In this document: in pieces, positions 1 through 6,835 of the stretch
Position numbering within the stretch: position 1 is the first letter of the stretch
How the letters are laid out: the number at the start of each line of letters is the position of its first letter
NCBI GenBank assembly: GCA_905209075.1
Contig: CAJLRL010000044.1
Coordinates: forward strand, 1 to 11,101
Length of the DNA: 11,101 bases
Direction of reading: 5' to 3'
Origin: an uncultured Lachnospiraceae bacterium
GTDB lineage: Bacteria > Bacillota > Clostridia > Lachnospirales > Lachnospiraceae
Notes under the pieces: generated by a model
Databases searched by the model: none
What the model saw: only the letters and a program-made list of their open reading frames with translations
Told to the model about the DNA's origin: nothing
Position numbers and translations under genes: made by a program

Positions 1-536
1 CAGCAGATGATATAACAATGGATGATCTGAATAACCACGAGGAAACATCGGCAGACGATTTTGAGTATGGAGATGGACCAGATGGAAGTGTTGTTATAGA
101 TGAATATATAGGAGATGATCCAATAGTAGTAATTCCAAATGAAATAGATGGGAAAAAGGTTGTGGATTTTGGAAAGACATTTATGAATGATAAGGATATT
201 GTAGCTGTGCAGATAGGAGATAATGTTGACGAAATTGCAGATAGCGCATTTACGAATTGCGATAATTTAAAATATATTATTTTTGGAAAGAATGTAAAGA
301 AAATTAAAAGTGGTTTGCTGGGTGGTAAAAAAATTGAACAAATAGAATTTAATGAGGGATTGGAAACTTTAGGTAGTGGTTCTTCAGGGGTAGGATTAAT
401 GAGTGAAATAGATGTAAAGATTCCAGATAGTGTAACAGAGATGGCGTTTTGGGGAGCAAAAACAATGATTGTAAAATCAGGTTCATATGCAGAAAACTTT
501 GCAAAAGAGCATAACATGGACTATCGTGTAGAATAG
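1..536 (+). CDS. BspA-type leucine-rich-repeat surface protein, 5' end outside the window
   Basis: This is the C-terminal part of a surface protein with degenerate BspA-type (LRR_5) repeats. The reading frame is open to the left edge. An ATG lies at 18, but the preceding codons read ADDIT and align with ADDIK in the next paralogue, so 18 is an internal methionine and the gene starts upstream. Visible repeat features are the strand-turn pattern DPIVVIPNEIDGKKVVDFG, then DNVDEIADSAFTNCDNLKYI, and the tail SGSYAENFAKEHNMDYRVE. A tail of this kind (GSYAE.YAKE....Y) commonly closes LRR_5 proteins. It aligns over its whole visible length with the gene at 796-1530, so the two are a tandem duplication. 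By analogy with that copy the missing part should carry a lipoprotein signal and a Ser/Thr/Lys/Asp-rich linker. Such proteins are surface-exposed and often adhesive, but the ligand here is unknown. Confidence 0.85.
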   Translation, partial: ADDITMDDLNNHEETSADDFEYGDGPDGSVVIDEYIGDDPIVVIPNEIDGKKVVDFGKTFMNDKDIVAVQIGDNVDEIADSAFTNCDNLKYIIFGKNVKKIKSGLLGGKKIEQIEFNEGLETLGSGSSGVGLMSEIDVKIPDSVTEMAFWGAKTMIVKSGSYAENFAKEHNMDYRVE

Positions 537-543
537 TTAGAAA

Positions 544-783
544 ATGAAAATTGGTAATCTCATAAAGATGCTGTCATATCTTATCCAGACAAATATGCGA
601 AAGGTAACAGGAAGCGACTCATATAAATTGGAAAATTCGAAGACATATTTTACATTCGAATCGACATTGCGAGTAGATCCACTGTTGATTACCCTTCCGA
701 TATTCAGTGACTATAATGATGAATATGACAGCACCAGCACAGACTGGTGTACATATAAAGTAAAGAAAACAAGAGGTTATTAA
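544..783 (+). CDS. Doubtful 79-residue ORF between two paralogues
   Basis: I do not recognise this product. The frame runs from ATG 544 to TAA 783 and fills the gap between the two LRR paralogues. There is no credible Shine-Dalgarno sequence before 544, and the predicted protein (KTYFTFESTLRV, then a Tyr/Asp/Ser/Thr-rich stretch) shows no signal peptide, membrane segment or motif that I can name. The same stretch contains a possible -10 element for the downstream lipoprotein gene. It may be untranslated leader, a decayed remnant of a gene 3' end, or a genuine small gene. I consider the non-coding options more likely. Confidence 0.2.
   Translation: MKIGNLIKMLSYLIQTNMRKVTGSDSYKLENSKTYFTFESTLRVDPLLITLPIFSDYNDEYDSTSTDWCTYKVKKTRGY
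636..660 (+). repeat. Pair of TTCGAA palindromes 19 bp apart
   Basis: The 6-bp self-complementary sequence TTCGAA occurs at 636-641 and again at 655-660, each preceded by an A, with 13 bp between them. The spacing is roughly two helical turns, and the pair lies about 52 bp upstream of a TATAAT hexamer. This could be an operator for the lipoprotein gene, or chance in an A/T-rich region. Confidence 0.2.
712..717 (+). promoter_or_regulatory. Possible -10 element for the lipoprotein gene
   Basis: A perfect TATAAT hexamer lies 78 bp before the ATG at 796. No good -35 is seen at 16-18 bp spacing; TTGATT at 685-690 is too far away (21 bp). This is a weak candidate only. Confidence 0.25.
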
Positions 784-795
784 AAGGAGAAAAAA

Positions 796-1530
796 ATGAA
801 AAAAAGATTATTAGTTTTAGGATTAGCATTTACAATGCTTGCAGCAACAGCATGTGGAACATCATCAGATAATGGAGATAAGACATCGAAAGCGGATAAG
901 ACAGTCACAGCAACATCAAACAGTGACAAGACATCAGAGACACAGAAAGATGATGATAAAAAAGACGATGCAAAAGAAAGTTATAAATCGGCAGATGATA
1001 TAAAAATGGATGACTTGAAAAATCATGAAGAAACACCAGGTGATGATTTTAAATATAGAGATAAGTCAAATGGAGAGGCTGTTATAAAAGAATATACGGG
1101 TGATGATCCAATAGTAGTAATTCCAAATGAAATAGATGGAAAAAAAGTTGTGGATTTTGGAAAGATATTTACTAATGATAAGGATATAGTTGCAGTAAAA
1201 GTTGGAGATAATGTTGAAGAAATAGCAGATGGTGCATTCACTAATTGTGACAATTTGAAATATGTTATATTAGGTAAAAATGTAAAAAAATTTAATGATA
1301 ATAATGTGGGTGGAAAAAAATTAGAAGCATTGGAATTGAATGATGGACTTGAAGAATTAGGAACAGGATCAAGTACGACTGGCGTTATTGTTATGGGTGA
1401 CATTGATGTAAAGATACCTGAGAGTGTTAAAAAAATGGATTTTGCATGTAAAAAAGCAATGATTGTAAAGGCTGGTTCGTATGCTGAAAGTTATGCAAAA
1501 GAGAACAATATGGACTACAGAGTAGAATAG
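796..1530 (+). CDS. BspA-type leucine-rich-repeat lipoprotein
   Basis: This is a 244-residue secreted lipoprotein. The N-terminus has a basic start (KKR), a hydrophobic core and a lipobox ending at Cys20 (LAATAC), so it should be lipidated and held on the outer face of the membrane. Residues 21 to about 90 form a low-complexity Ser/Thr/Lys/Asp linker that probably spans the wall. Residues about 96-244 are a degenerate LRR_5 (BspA-like) domain with repeated turns such as DNVEEIADGAFTNCDNLKYV and the closing AGSYAESYAKENNMDYRVE. The start is fixed by AAGGAG eight bases or so upstream and by the signal peptide. It is a tandem paralogue of the partial gene at the left edge, matching it from ADDIK (989) to the end. 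Family members are surface proteins, some adhesive; the ligand cannot be inferred. It is separated by 88 bp from the TadE-like gene and may not share its transcript. Confidence 0.88.
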   Translation: MKKRLLVLGLAFTMLAATACGTSSDNGDKTSKADKTVTATSNSDKTSETQKDDDKKDDAKESYKSADDIKMDDLKNHEETPGDDFKYRDKSNGEAVIKEYTGDDPIVVIPNEIDGKKVVDFGKIFTNDKDIVAVKVGDNVEEIADGAFTNCDNLKYVILGKNVKKFNDNNVGGKKLEALELNDGLEELGTGSSTTGVIVMGDIDVKIPESVKKMDFACKKAMIVKAGSYAESYAKENNMDYRVE

Positions 1531-1618
1531 TCAAACAGACCGGATCCACCCGCTCCATAAAACTGCAAGCGATAATAGTTATGAAAATGGAATACATGAG
1601 AAATCAAATTAAGGAATA

Positions 1619-2443
1619 ATGAAAAAGGTAAATATAAAAAGGAAAAACGTTATGAAAAGAAAAGTTAAGAATGAGCATGGCGCGATTGTAATGGAGGCAA
1701 CGATCGCATTTACTGCATTTATATTTTTGATTTTTATAATATATTCAATCGTGGATATATGTTACATACAGGCGAAAATGGGAATAGCGCTAAATGAATC
1801 GGCAATAGATATGTCACAGTATTCATATTTGTATTATAAATTCGGAATAGATTCTGTCGATGATGCGATAAGCGGTGCGGCAGCTGAAAGCAGAGCCAGA
1901 GCGAATGACACATTAGCAGGAGTTGATTCTCTCATGACAGCAATAGGAGATGTCGAAGGCAGTTTTGGATCGGGTGGAGATTCTGTTGATTTTGACAGAT
2001 TAAAAGAAGCACTTGATAAGACAGATGCAGCTACGGCGGATATGAAGAAAAATATAGGCGACTATGCGGACGCACTTGCCAGTGATCCGATGGGCTTTGC
2101 GAAAGGAATGGGAATGCTTGCGCTAAGCGAAGGATCATCTGCAGGAAAGTCGCTTATCGCCCAGGCGATGGGAAAAGCTTTTATGAAGAAAAATTTAAAG
2201 GATTCATCAAGCGGCAGTGCAGATGACTTCTTAAATCATTACCATGTAAAGGGTGGAATGGATGGTCTGCACTTTGATGGTACGGAGTTTTTAGTATCGA
2301 CAGATGGAGAGTCAAGTGAAAATTTAAGGCTTACATGTACATATCAGGTGGAAGTTGTAAACCTTTTAGACACGGATATAGCACTTACATTCTGCCAGAG
2401 TGCCAGCACCGATGTATGGGGCAATGGAGTCAGTTCAAAATAA
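1619..2443 (+). CDS. TadE-like pseudopilin / pilus assembly protein
   Basis: This is a 274-residue single-pass membrane protein with a type IV prepilin-like N-terminus. A basic leader (residues 1-20, many Lys/Arg) ends in Gly21. Ala22-Ile-Val-Met-Glu26 follows, which gives the classic G|xxxxE cleavage site with Glu at +5, and then a hydrophobic helix spans about 27-48. The neighbouring gene encodes a prepilin peptidase that could cut here. The rest (about 49-274) is outside the cell: an Ala/Asp/Ser-rich, probably helical region to about 200, then a C-terminal part with two cysteines (LTCTYQVEV and LTFCQS). TadE/TadG minor pseudopilins belong to tight-adherence pili; this one is longer than a typical TadE, so the exact subfamily is uncertain. 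The start at 1619 is preceded by AAGGAA; the ATG at 1652 would leave a shorter leader without a ribosome binding site. It is the first gene of the packed series. Confidence 0.78.
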   Translation: MKKVNIKRKNVMKRKVKNEHGAIVMEATIAFTAFIFLIFIIYSIVDICYIQAKMGIALNESAIDMSQYSYLYYKFGIDSVDDAISGAAAESRARANDTLAGVDSLMTAIGDVEGSFGSGGDSVDFDRLKEALDKTDAATADMKKNIGDYADALASDPMGFAKGMGMLALSEGSSAGKSLIAQAMGKAFMKKNLKDSSSGSADDFLNHYHVKGGMDGLHFDGTEFLVSTDGESSENLRLTCTYQVEVVNLLDTDIALTFCQSASTDVWGNGVSSK

Positions 2444-2466
2444 AGATAGATAATTGGAGTTATGAG

Positions 2467-3105
2467 ATGAATTTACAAAATATACTATTGTTGGCCATTA
2501 TGGCTGTAATGTACGGAATAGGCTTTTACCTAAGAGCCAGAAAAACAGAAAAAATCGAAAAAAGCTTCGTAATATATATGGTTATAGCTTTTATTGTCAT
2601 ACTTGGTATAACACTTACATTAGAACTGCTTTATAAGGACAATACATTTTGCCACAATCTAAAGAGGGTGGCGCTCATGTCGGTTCTGGCTCCGGTTGCA
2701 TATATTGATTTCAAGGAACTAAAGATACCAAATGAGTATGTCCTGCTTGGAATAATATATTGGGTGCTTATTATTCCATTAGAAATATTTAAATATAATA
2801 AATACGTGTTAGAAGACATAAAATCAAGCCTTGTAGCAGCTGGTGTTCTGTTTCTGGCAGCGGCGCTGTGCAAAATATGCATAAAAGGCTCTATCGGGGC
2901 AGGAGATATAAAACTGTTTGTAGTGATGGGGCTTTTGCTTGGAGTAAGAGGAATATGGGGAGCGATGTTTCTGTCGCTTATAGTGTCTTTCTTTGCCGCA
3001 ATATTTTTTCTCATCACAAAGAAAAAAACAAAAAAAGATGAGATGGCATTTGGACCGGCACTTGCAATAGGAACTTTCTTGGCTATATTTTTGACAGGAA
3101 TGTAG
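2467..3105 (+). CDS. Prepilin peptidase, short A24 (TadV/CpaA) type
   Basis: This is a polytopic membrane aspartic protease that cleaves the leader of prepilins and pseudopilins. At 212 residues with about six hydrophobic segments it has the size of the short TadV/CpaA form and lacks the cysteine-rich methyltransferase domain of PilD. Both catalytic aspartates are visible: the one in AYIDFKELKIPN and the one in GSIGAGDIKLF (the GxGD motif). FGPALAIGTFLA near the C-terminus is also typical of the family. I chose the ATG at 2467 because GGAG lies at 2456-2459. The frame stays open further upstream, but that part overlaps the TadE-like gene and encodes no family sequence. It lies 23 bp after the TadE-like gene and 10 bp before the next one, so co-transcription is very likely. 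The upstream pseudopilin is the obvious substrate. Confidence 0.9.
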   Translation: MNLQNILLLAIMAVMYGIGFYLRARKTEKIEKSFVIYMVIAFIVILGITLTLELLYKDNTFCHNLKRVALMSVLAPVAYIDFKELKIPNEYVLLGIIYWVLIIPLEIFKYNKYVLEDIKSSLVAAGVLFLAAALCKICIKGSIGAGDIKLFVVMGLLLGVRGIWGAMFLSLIVSFFAAIFFLITKKKTKKDEMAFGPALAIGTFLAIFLTGM

Positions 3106-3115
3106 AGGATACAAA

Positions 3116-4417
3116 ATGAAAAATTACAGATTTTTAGTTATGATAGGAATGGTCGCCCTTCTCGGGGGATCTGTATATAAAACATACGACAGCAGAAAAA
3201 CATTAAATGATAATTATGAAAGCGCAATCGAAGACGCTCGTGAGAATAGAAAATTAGGCGTGTGGGTAAATGCCGAGGAGGATTACTTAAACGCCATAGA
3301 CATAAAGGACAACGTTGATGTAAGGGTAGAACTCGGTGAGATGTATCTGGCAGCAGGCAATAAGGCTACAGCCGTAAAATGGGGCGAGAAGACAGTAGAC
3401 CTGTATCCAAAAGAAGTGTCAGGATATGAATTCCTGATAAATGCATATCTGACAGATGAAGATTATGCGGCATGTTTTGAGACAAAAGAAAAGGTGGATG
3501 CTCTTAAACTTTCTTCTAAAGAAATAAATGAAATGATTTCAAAAATACAGTATGAGTATTATCTGGAACACAGCTATGATGATGCATCTATTTTTTCGGG
3601 TGGATACTGCCGTGTAAAATATAATGATACATATGGTTTTGTAAATATAAATGGCGATGAGACGGCAAATACGGATTTTGTTGAGGCAGGAGCTTTTTCA
3701 GAAGAACTTGCACCGGTAGTGGACAAGGATGGAAATGCGTACTATATCGATACCGAAGGTCATAAAAAGAAGGTAATAGATTTTGTAGATAATGTAGAGA
3801 AGCTTGGCTTTATATATGATGATATATTCCCACTTTATGATGGTAAGGATTGGACTTTCTATAATCTGGATGGAAAGAAAATTGCTGGAGGCTTTGATGA
3901 TGTTTCATCAATGGGAAATGGGATAGCCGCTGTTAAGGAAAAGGATAAATGGCATCTTATAGATGAAAAAGGCAAAAAGGTTACAGATGACGAGTACGAT
4001 GAGATCGCTATGGATGAGAAAGGTGTTGTTTACCGTAATGACAGAATATTTGCCAAGGCAGCCGGAAAATATTATCTGCTTGATGAGAAAGGCAAAAAGG
4101 TTACAGATGATACCTTTGAGGATGCAAGACTATTCAATGGTGAAGGTTATGCTGCTGTAAGGATAGATGGAAAATGGGGATTTATCGACAAGGATGGCAA
4201 AGTAGTCATAAAACCGGAATATGTTGAGGCGAGAAGTTTTTCAAATGGATTCGCAGCAGTAAGACGTGCTACAGGATGGGGATTCATAAATGAAGATAAT
4301 GATGTGGTTATAGAATGTAAATTTGATGATGCTAAAGATTTTAATGATCATGGATGCGTCTTTGTAGCAATAGACGATAAATGGAATTATCTGTTATTGT
4401 ATTCACAGAATCACTAA
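3116..4417 (+). CDS. Membrane-anchored TPR and WG-repeat protein
   Basis: This protein has 433 residues. An uncleaved-looking hydrophobic segment at about 5-21 (FLVMIGMVALLGG) should anchor it with the rest outside. Residues about 35-130 are helical with TPR character (AEEDYLNAIDIKDNVDVRVELGEMYLAAGN, then an AVKWGEKTVDLYPKE unit). From about 160 to the end there are seven or eight WG repeats, β-hairpin units such as YGFVNINGDE, WHLIDEKGKKV, KWGFIDKDGKVV and GWGFINEDNDVV. WG repeats are common in Clostridia and are thought to bind proteins or ligands; no enzymatic residues are seen. Two neighbouring units carry an almost identical 29-bp stretch. The start follows GAGGA at a good distance and lies 10 bp after the peptidase gene. 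Its place between pilus maturation and signalling genes suggests an extracellular assembly or sensing role, which is inference. Confidence 0.82.
   Translation: MKNYRFLVMIGMVALLGGSVYKTYDSRKTLNDNYESAIEDARENRKLGVWVNAEEDYLNAIDIKDNVDVRVELGEMYLAAGNKATAVKWGEKTVDLYPKEVSGYEFLINAYLTDEDYAACFETKEKVDALKLSSKEINEMISKIQYEYYLEHSYDDASIFSGGYCRVKYNDTYGFVNINGDETANTDFVEAGAFSEELAPVVDKDGNAYYIDTEGHKKKVIDFVDNVEKLGFIYDDIFPLYDGKDWTFYNLDGKKIAGGFDDVSSMGNGIAAVKEKDKWHLIDEKGKKVTDDEYDEIAMDEKGVVYRNDRIFAKAAGKYYLLDEKGKKVTDDTFEDARLFNGEGYAAVRIDGKWGFIDKDGKVVIKPEYVEARSFSNGFAAVRRATGWGFINEDNDVVIECKFDDAKDFNDHGCVFVAIDDKWNYLLLYSQNH
3962..4110 (+). repeat. Near-identical 29-bp copies inside the WG repeats
   Basis: Positions 3962-3990 and 4082-4110 differ at one silent base. 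Both encode DEKGKKVTDD and lie 120 bp (40 codons) apart, about one WG-repeat period plus linker. They show that at least these two units arose by recent internal duplication or are homogenised. Confidence 0.75.
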
Positions 4418-4427
4418 TTTTATTTAC

Positions 4428-4433
4428 AGGAGG
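4428..4433 (+). promoter_or_regulatory. AGGAGG ribosome binding site that sets a GTG start
   Basis: A perfect AGGAGG lies eight bases before GTG 4442. It supports the non-ATG start of the FHA protein gene, since the next in-frame ATG (codon 26) has no such site. Confidence 0.8.
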
Positions 4434-4441
4434 CAAAAAAA

Positions 4442-6007
4442 GTGAACTTTACTTATGAAAATCAGGGAACAAATACATATCTGGTCTATCAGATCGCAGG
4501 CAGCGATAAAATTGATACAATGAGTCTTGGAATGATAACAAATAACAAGATAGCAGGGATTGTTCCGACTGTATTTACCCAGCTTGATGCTGATAAATTT
4601 ATTAAATATAATGTGACCTCGCGGATTACAGCAAAGGAATTTCTCACGGGGATTGTTAACAAAAAACGTCTGCTTGGTGTTTTCTCAGGAATAACAAGGG
4701 CAATTCTTTCAGCAGAAGAGTATATGATAGATGTTTCAAATCTTCTTATAGATCTTGATTATATTTATACGGATGTTTCAAGCTGTGAGACTACGCTTAT
4801 ATGTCTTCCTGTAATAAGTAAAAATAATGAAAATGTAGATTTTGGCATGATGTTTAAGAAAATACTGTTCAGCACACAGTTTGATCAGACAGAAAATTGT
4901 GATTATGTTGCGAAACTCATAAATTACTTAAACAGTACACCTGTTTTTTCTATTACAGATTTTGACAGGCTTTTGACAGAAACCATGAATGATGAGATAC
5001 TGCAGTCACAGACAGAGTCGTATGTTCCGGCACAGGCAGCAGCACAGATGAATGAGGCAGTGCAGCCGCAGGAATTTTCGACACAGGAAACACGAATGTC
5101 ACAGCAGTCGGCTATGCAGCCACATCCAATGCAGCCACAGGCATTGCCACAGCAGCCAATGCAGCATAATGTTCTGCCACAGCCAGTAAAACCACAGATG
5201 TCTGCTCAGGCAGGAACAGAAGGAAGCGGTCAGATCTCAGTTCCACCTGTACAGGGTGATCCAAATGAGAAAGAGATGTCTTTGTTTGGACTTCTAACAC
5301 ATTATAGTAAGGAAAATAAAGAAATATATAACAGACAGAAAGCACAGAAGAAGGCGGCTAAGGAGAATCCAGTGGATTCAAATATAAATATGCCAAATCA
5401 GGAATTTGCAATTCCGGGTCAGGCACCACAGTCTATGTCAAAGTCAGTGCCATCACAGCAGAACCAGCAGTTTATGCCAAAGCCAGCACCATCACAGCAA
5501 ATGCCAAAGGCATCACAGATGTCGGTTCAGTCTAACCCAACACAGCCTAAGCCGGTATTTCCAAAATCAGCTCCGGTGTCAAATCCGTCTGTACCACAGA
5601 ACATTTTACAGCAGATGCCTGTCACAGGAAATTTTGGCGAGACTACAGTTTTAGGTGCGGCAGTGGCGTCCGGTGAGACAACTGTTTTGGGTGCAGCGCA
5701 GGCACAGATAGTAAGTCCGTATCTTTTGCGTCTGAAGAACAATGAGAGGATACAGCTGTCAAAACCTGTGTTCAGGATTGGAAAAGAAAGAAGTTACGTA
5801 GATTATTTTATCAGTGACAATACTGCAGTCAGCAGGAGCCACGCAAATATTTTGATAAAGGGAACAGAATTTTATATCGTTGATACGAATTCAACAAACC
5901 ATACATATGTGAATGGAAATATGCTTCAGAGTAATGTGGAGACAAAGCTTGAGCATGGTTCAAAAGTCAGACTGGCAAACGAAGAGTTTGAATTTTTCAT
6001 GTATTAG
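4442..6007 (+). CDS. FHA-domain protein with DUF6382-like N-terminus and two ETTVLG motifs
   Basis: This 521-residue protein is probably cytosolic and is the phospho-threonine reader of the locus. Residues 1 to about 170 resemble the N-terminal domain called DUF6382 that precedes FHA domains in many Clostridia (from memory); its function is not known. A long Gln/Pro/Met/Ala-rich disordered linker follows (about 190-398). Two ETTVLG motifs lie at 400-405 and 412-417. Residues about 428-521 form an FHA domain: Gly447 and Arg450 of the first motif, Ser464-Arg-Ser-His467, then Asn483-Ser-Thr-Asn486 and VNG at 490-492. The usual NG is Asn486-His487 here. FHA domains bind phospho-threonine. The motif beside the domain recalls the ETTS site of mycobacterial GarA and corynebacterial OdhI, where phosphorylation makes the FHA domain fold back on itself. 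The same motif is repeated eight times in the last gene of the operon, a likely docking partner. Confidence 0.88.
   Translation: MNFTYENQGTNTYLVYQIAGSDKIDTMSLGMITNNKIAGIVPTVFTQLDADKFIKYNVTSRITAKEFLTGIVNKKRLLGVFSGITRAILSAEEYMIDVSNLLIDLDYIYTDVSSCETTLICLPVISKNNENVDFGMMFKKILFSTQFDQTENCDYVAKLINYLNSTPVFSITDFDRLLTETMNDEILQSQTESYVPAQAAAQMNEAVQPQEFSTQETRMSQQSAMQPHPMQPQALPQQPMQHNVLPQPVKPQMSAQAGTEGSGQISVPPVQGDPNEKEMSLFGLLTHYSKENKEIYNRQKAQKKAAKENPVDSNINMPNQEFAIPGQAPQSMSKSVPSQQNQQFMPKPAPSQQMPKASQMSVQSNPTQPKPVFPKSAPVSNPSVPQNILQQMPVTGNFGETTVLGAAVASGETTVLGAAQAQIVSPYLLRLKNNERIQLSKPVFRIGKERSYVDYFISDNTAVSRSHANILIKGTEFYIVDTNSTNHTYVNGNMLQSNVETKLEHGSKVRLANEEFEFFMY
5639..5692 (+). repeat. Two ETTVLG phospho-acceptor-like motifs before the FHA domain
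   Basis: Codons 400-405 (5639-5656) and 412-417 (5675-5692) both read ETTVLG, each preceded by Gly and followed by Ala-Ala or Ala-Ala-like sequence. The codons differ between copies, and from those in the array at 9348-9608, so the peptide is conserved rather than the DNA. This argues for selection on the motif. Confidence 0.85.
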
Positions 6008-6028
6008 TGGATATTATAGGAGGCGGTT

Positions 6029-6799
6029 ATGAATTTTTATATAGCTGGCCAGACGGATGTCGGAATTGTGAAAAGTACAAATCAGGATAGTCTGCTGGTA
6101 AAAAAAATAACAACAGATTACGGCGGGATGGTTTTTGCCATTCTCTGTGACGGAATGGGTGGTCTGGCAAAGGGGGAGCTTGCGAGTGCGACCGTGATAC
6201 GTGCGTTTGACGAATGGGCACAGAACGAGCTTCCGATTTTAGGACAAAATGGTCATATAGATGACATGAGCCTGAAAAATCAATGGGAGAGAATTATTCT
6301 CGAACAAAATGTCAAGATCAAAAATTATGGAATGAGTATCGGTGTAAATATCGGAACCACAGCGGTAATATTACTTGTCACACAAAACAGATATTATTTG
6401 ATGAATGTGGGCGATTCGCGCGCATATCTGCTTTCTGATGATATAAGGGTATTGACAAAAGATCAGACTCTTGTTGAGAGGGAAGTTGAACTAGGAAATA
6501 TAACAAGGGAACAGGCAGAAGTAGATCCACGACGCAGTGTTCTGCTTCAGTGTGTCGGTGCATCCGAAAACGTAATTCCGGATATGTTTTATGGTGATGT
6601 TATGCCAAACACTGCCTTTTTACTCTGTTCGGATGGTTTCCGGCATGAAATCACACCGGAGGAAATATACGCAAATCTTAATCCGGATATAATTTTGGAT
6701 TCAAATGAGGCAAACAGCCGTCTTAGAATGCTTATCACGCTAAATATGCAGCGGAATGAAAGAGATAATATAACAGCGGCACTCATAAAAGTACAATAG
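6029..6799 (+). CDS. PP2C-family Ser/Thr protein phosphatase
   Basis: This 256-residue cytosolic metal-dependent phosphatase is of the bacterial Stp/PrpC type and matches the usual length of about 240-260. All core motifs are present: the metal-binding aspartates at Asp20 (STNQDS), Asp41 (LCDGMGG), Asp202 (LCSDGF) and Asp246 (RDNIT), and VGDSRAYLL around Asp129. LTKDQTLVERE and the short flap segment (GNITREQAEVDPRR) also fit the family. It should reverse the action of the kinase at 7413, removing phosphate from threonines on the kinase itself, the FHA protein or the ETTVLG protein. AGGAGG at 6018-6023 fixes the start, 21 bp after the FHA gene. The last 12 codons are duplicated further down at 7358-7402. 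Confidence 0.95.
   Translation: MNFYIAGQTDVGIVKSTNQDSLLVKKITTDYGGMVFAILCDGMGGLAKGELASATVIRAFDEWAQNELPILGQNGHIDDMSLKNQWERIILEQNVKIKNYGMSIGVNIGTTAVILLVTQNRYYLMNVGDSRAYLLSDDIRVLTKDQTLVEREVELGNITREQAEVDPRRSVLLQCVGASENVIPDMFYGDVMPNTAFLLCSDGFRHEITPEEIYANLNPDIILDSNEANSRLRMLITLNMQRNERDNITAALIKVQ
6755..6799 (+). repeat. First copy of the duplicated phosphatase 3' end
   Basis: These are the last codons of the functional phosphatase gene (RDNITAALIKVQ and stop). The same peptide, with five synonymous codon changes and no amino-acid change, recurs at 7358-7402. Confidence 0.9.
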
Positions 6800-6835
6800 A
6801 GATAAGATTTATTAGGGATAAGGTTACAAGGGATT

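Noticed and set aside
18..536. ATG at 18 as the true start of the first gene
   Set aside because: The frame is open upstream, and codons before it align with the second paralogue, where the same methionine is internal.
1023..1403. 126-codon reverse-strand frame inside the lipoprotein gene
   Set aside because: It is a shadow of the clear lipoprotein coding frame, rich in Ser/Pro/Phe as expected for the complement of A-rich codons.
1565..1580. GATAAT as a -10 for the operon starting at 1619
   Set aside because: There is no -35-like hexamer at 16-18 bp upstream and no extended -10; A/T-rich matches of this quality are expected by chance.
2335..2466. Upstream extension of the prepilin peptidase frame into the TadE-like gene
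   Set aside because: The extra residues match nothing in the family, overlap a real gene in another frame and have no ribosome binding site; 2467 has one.
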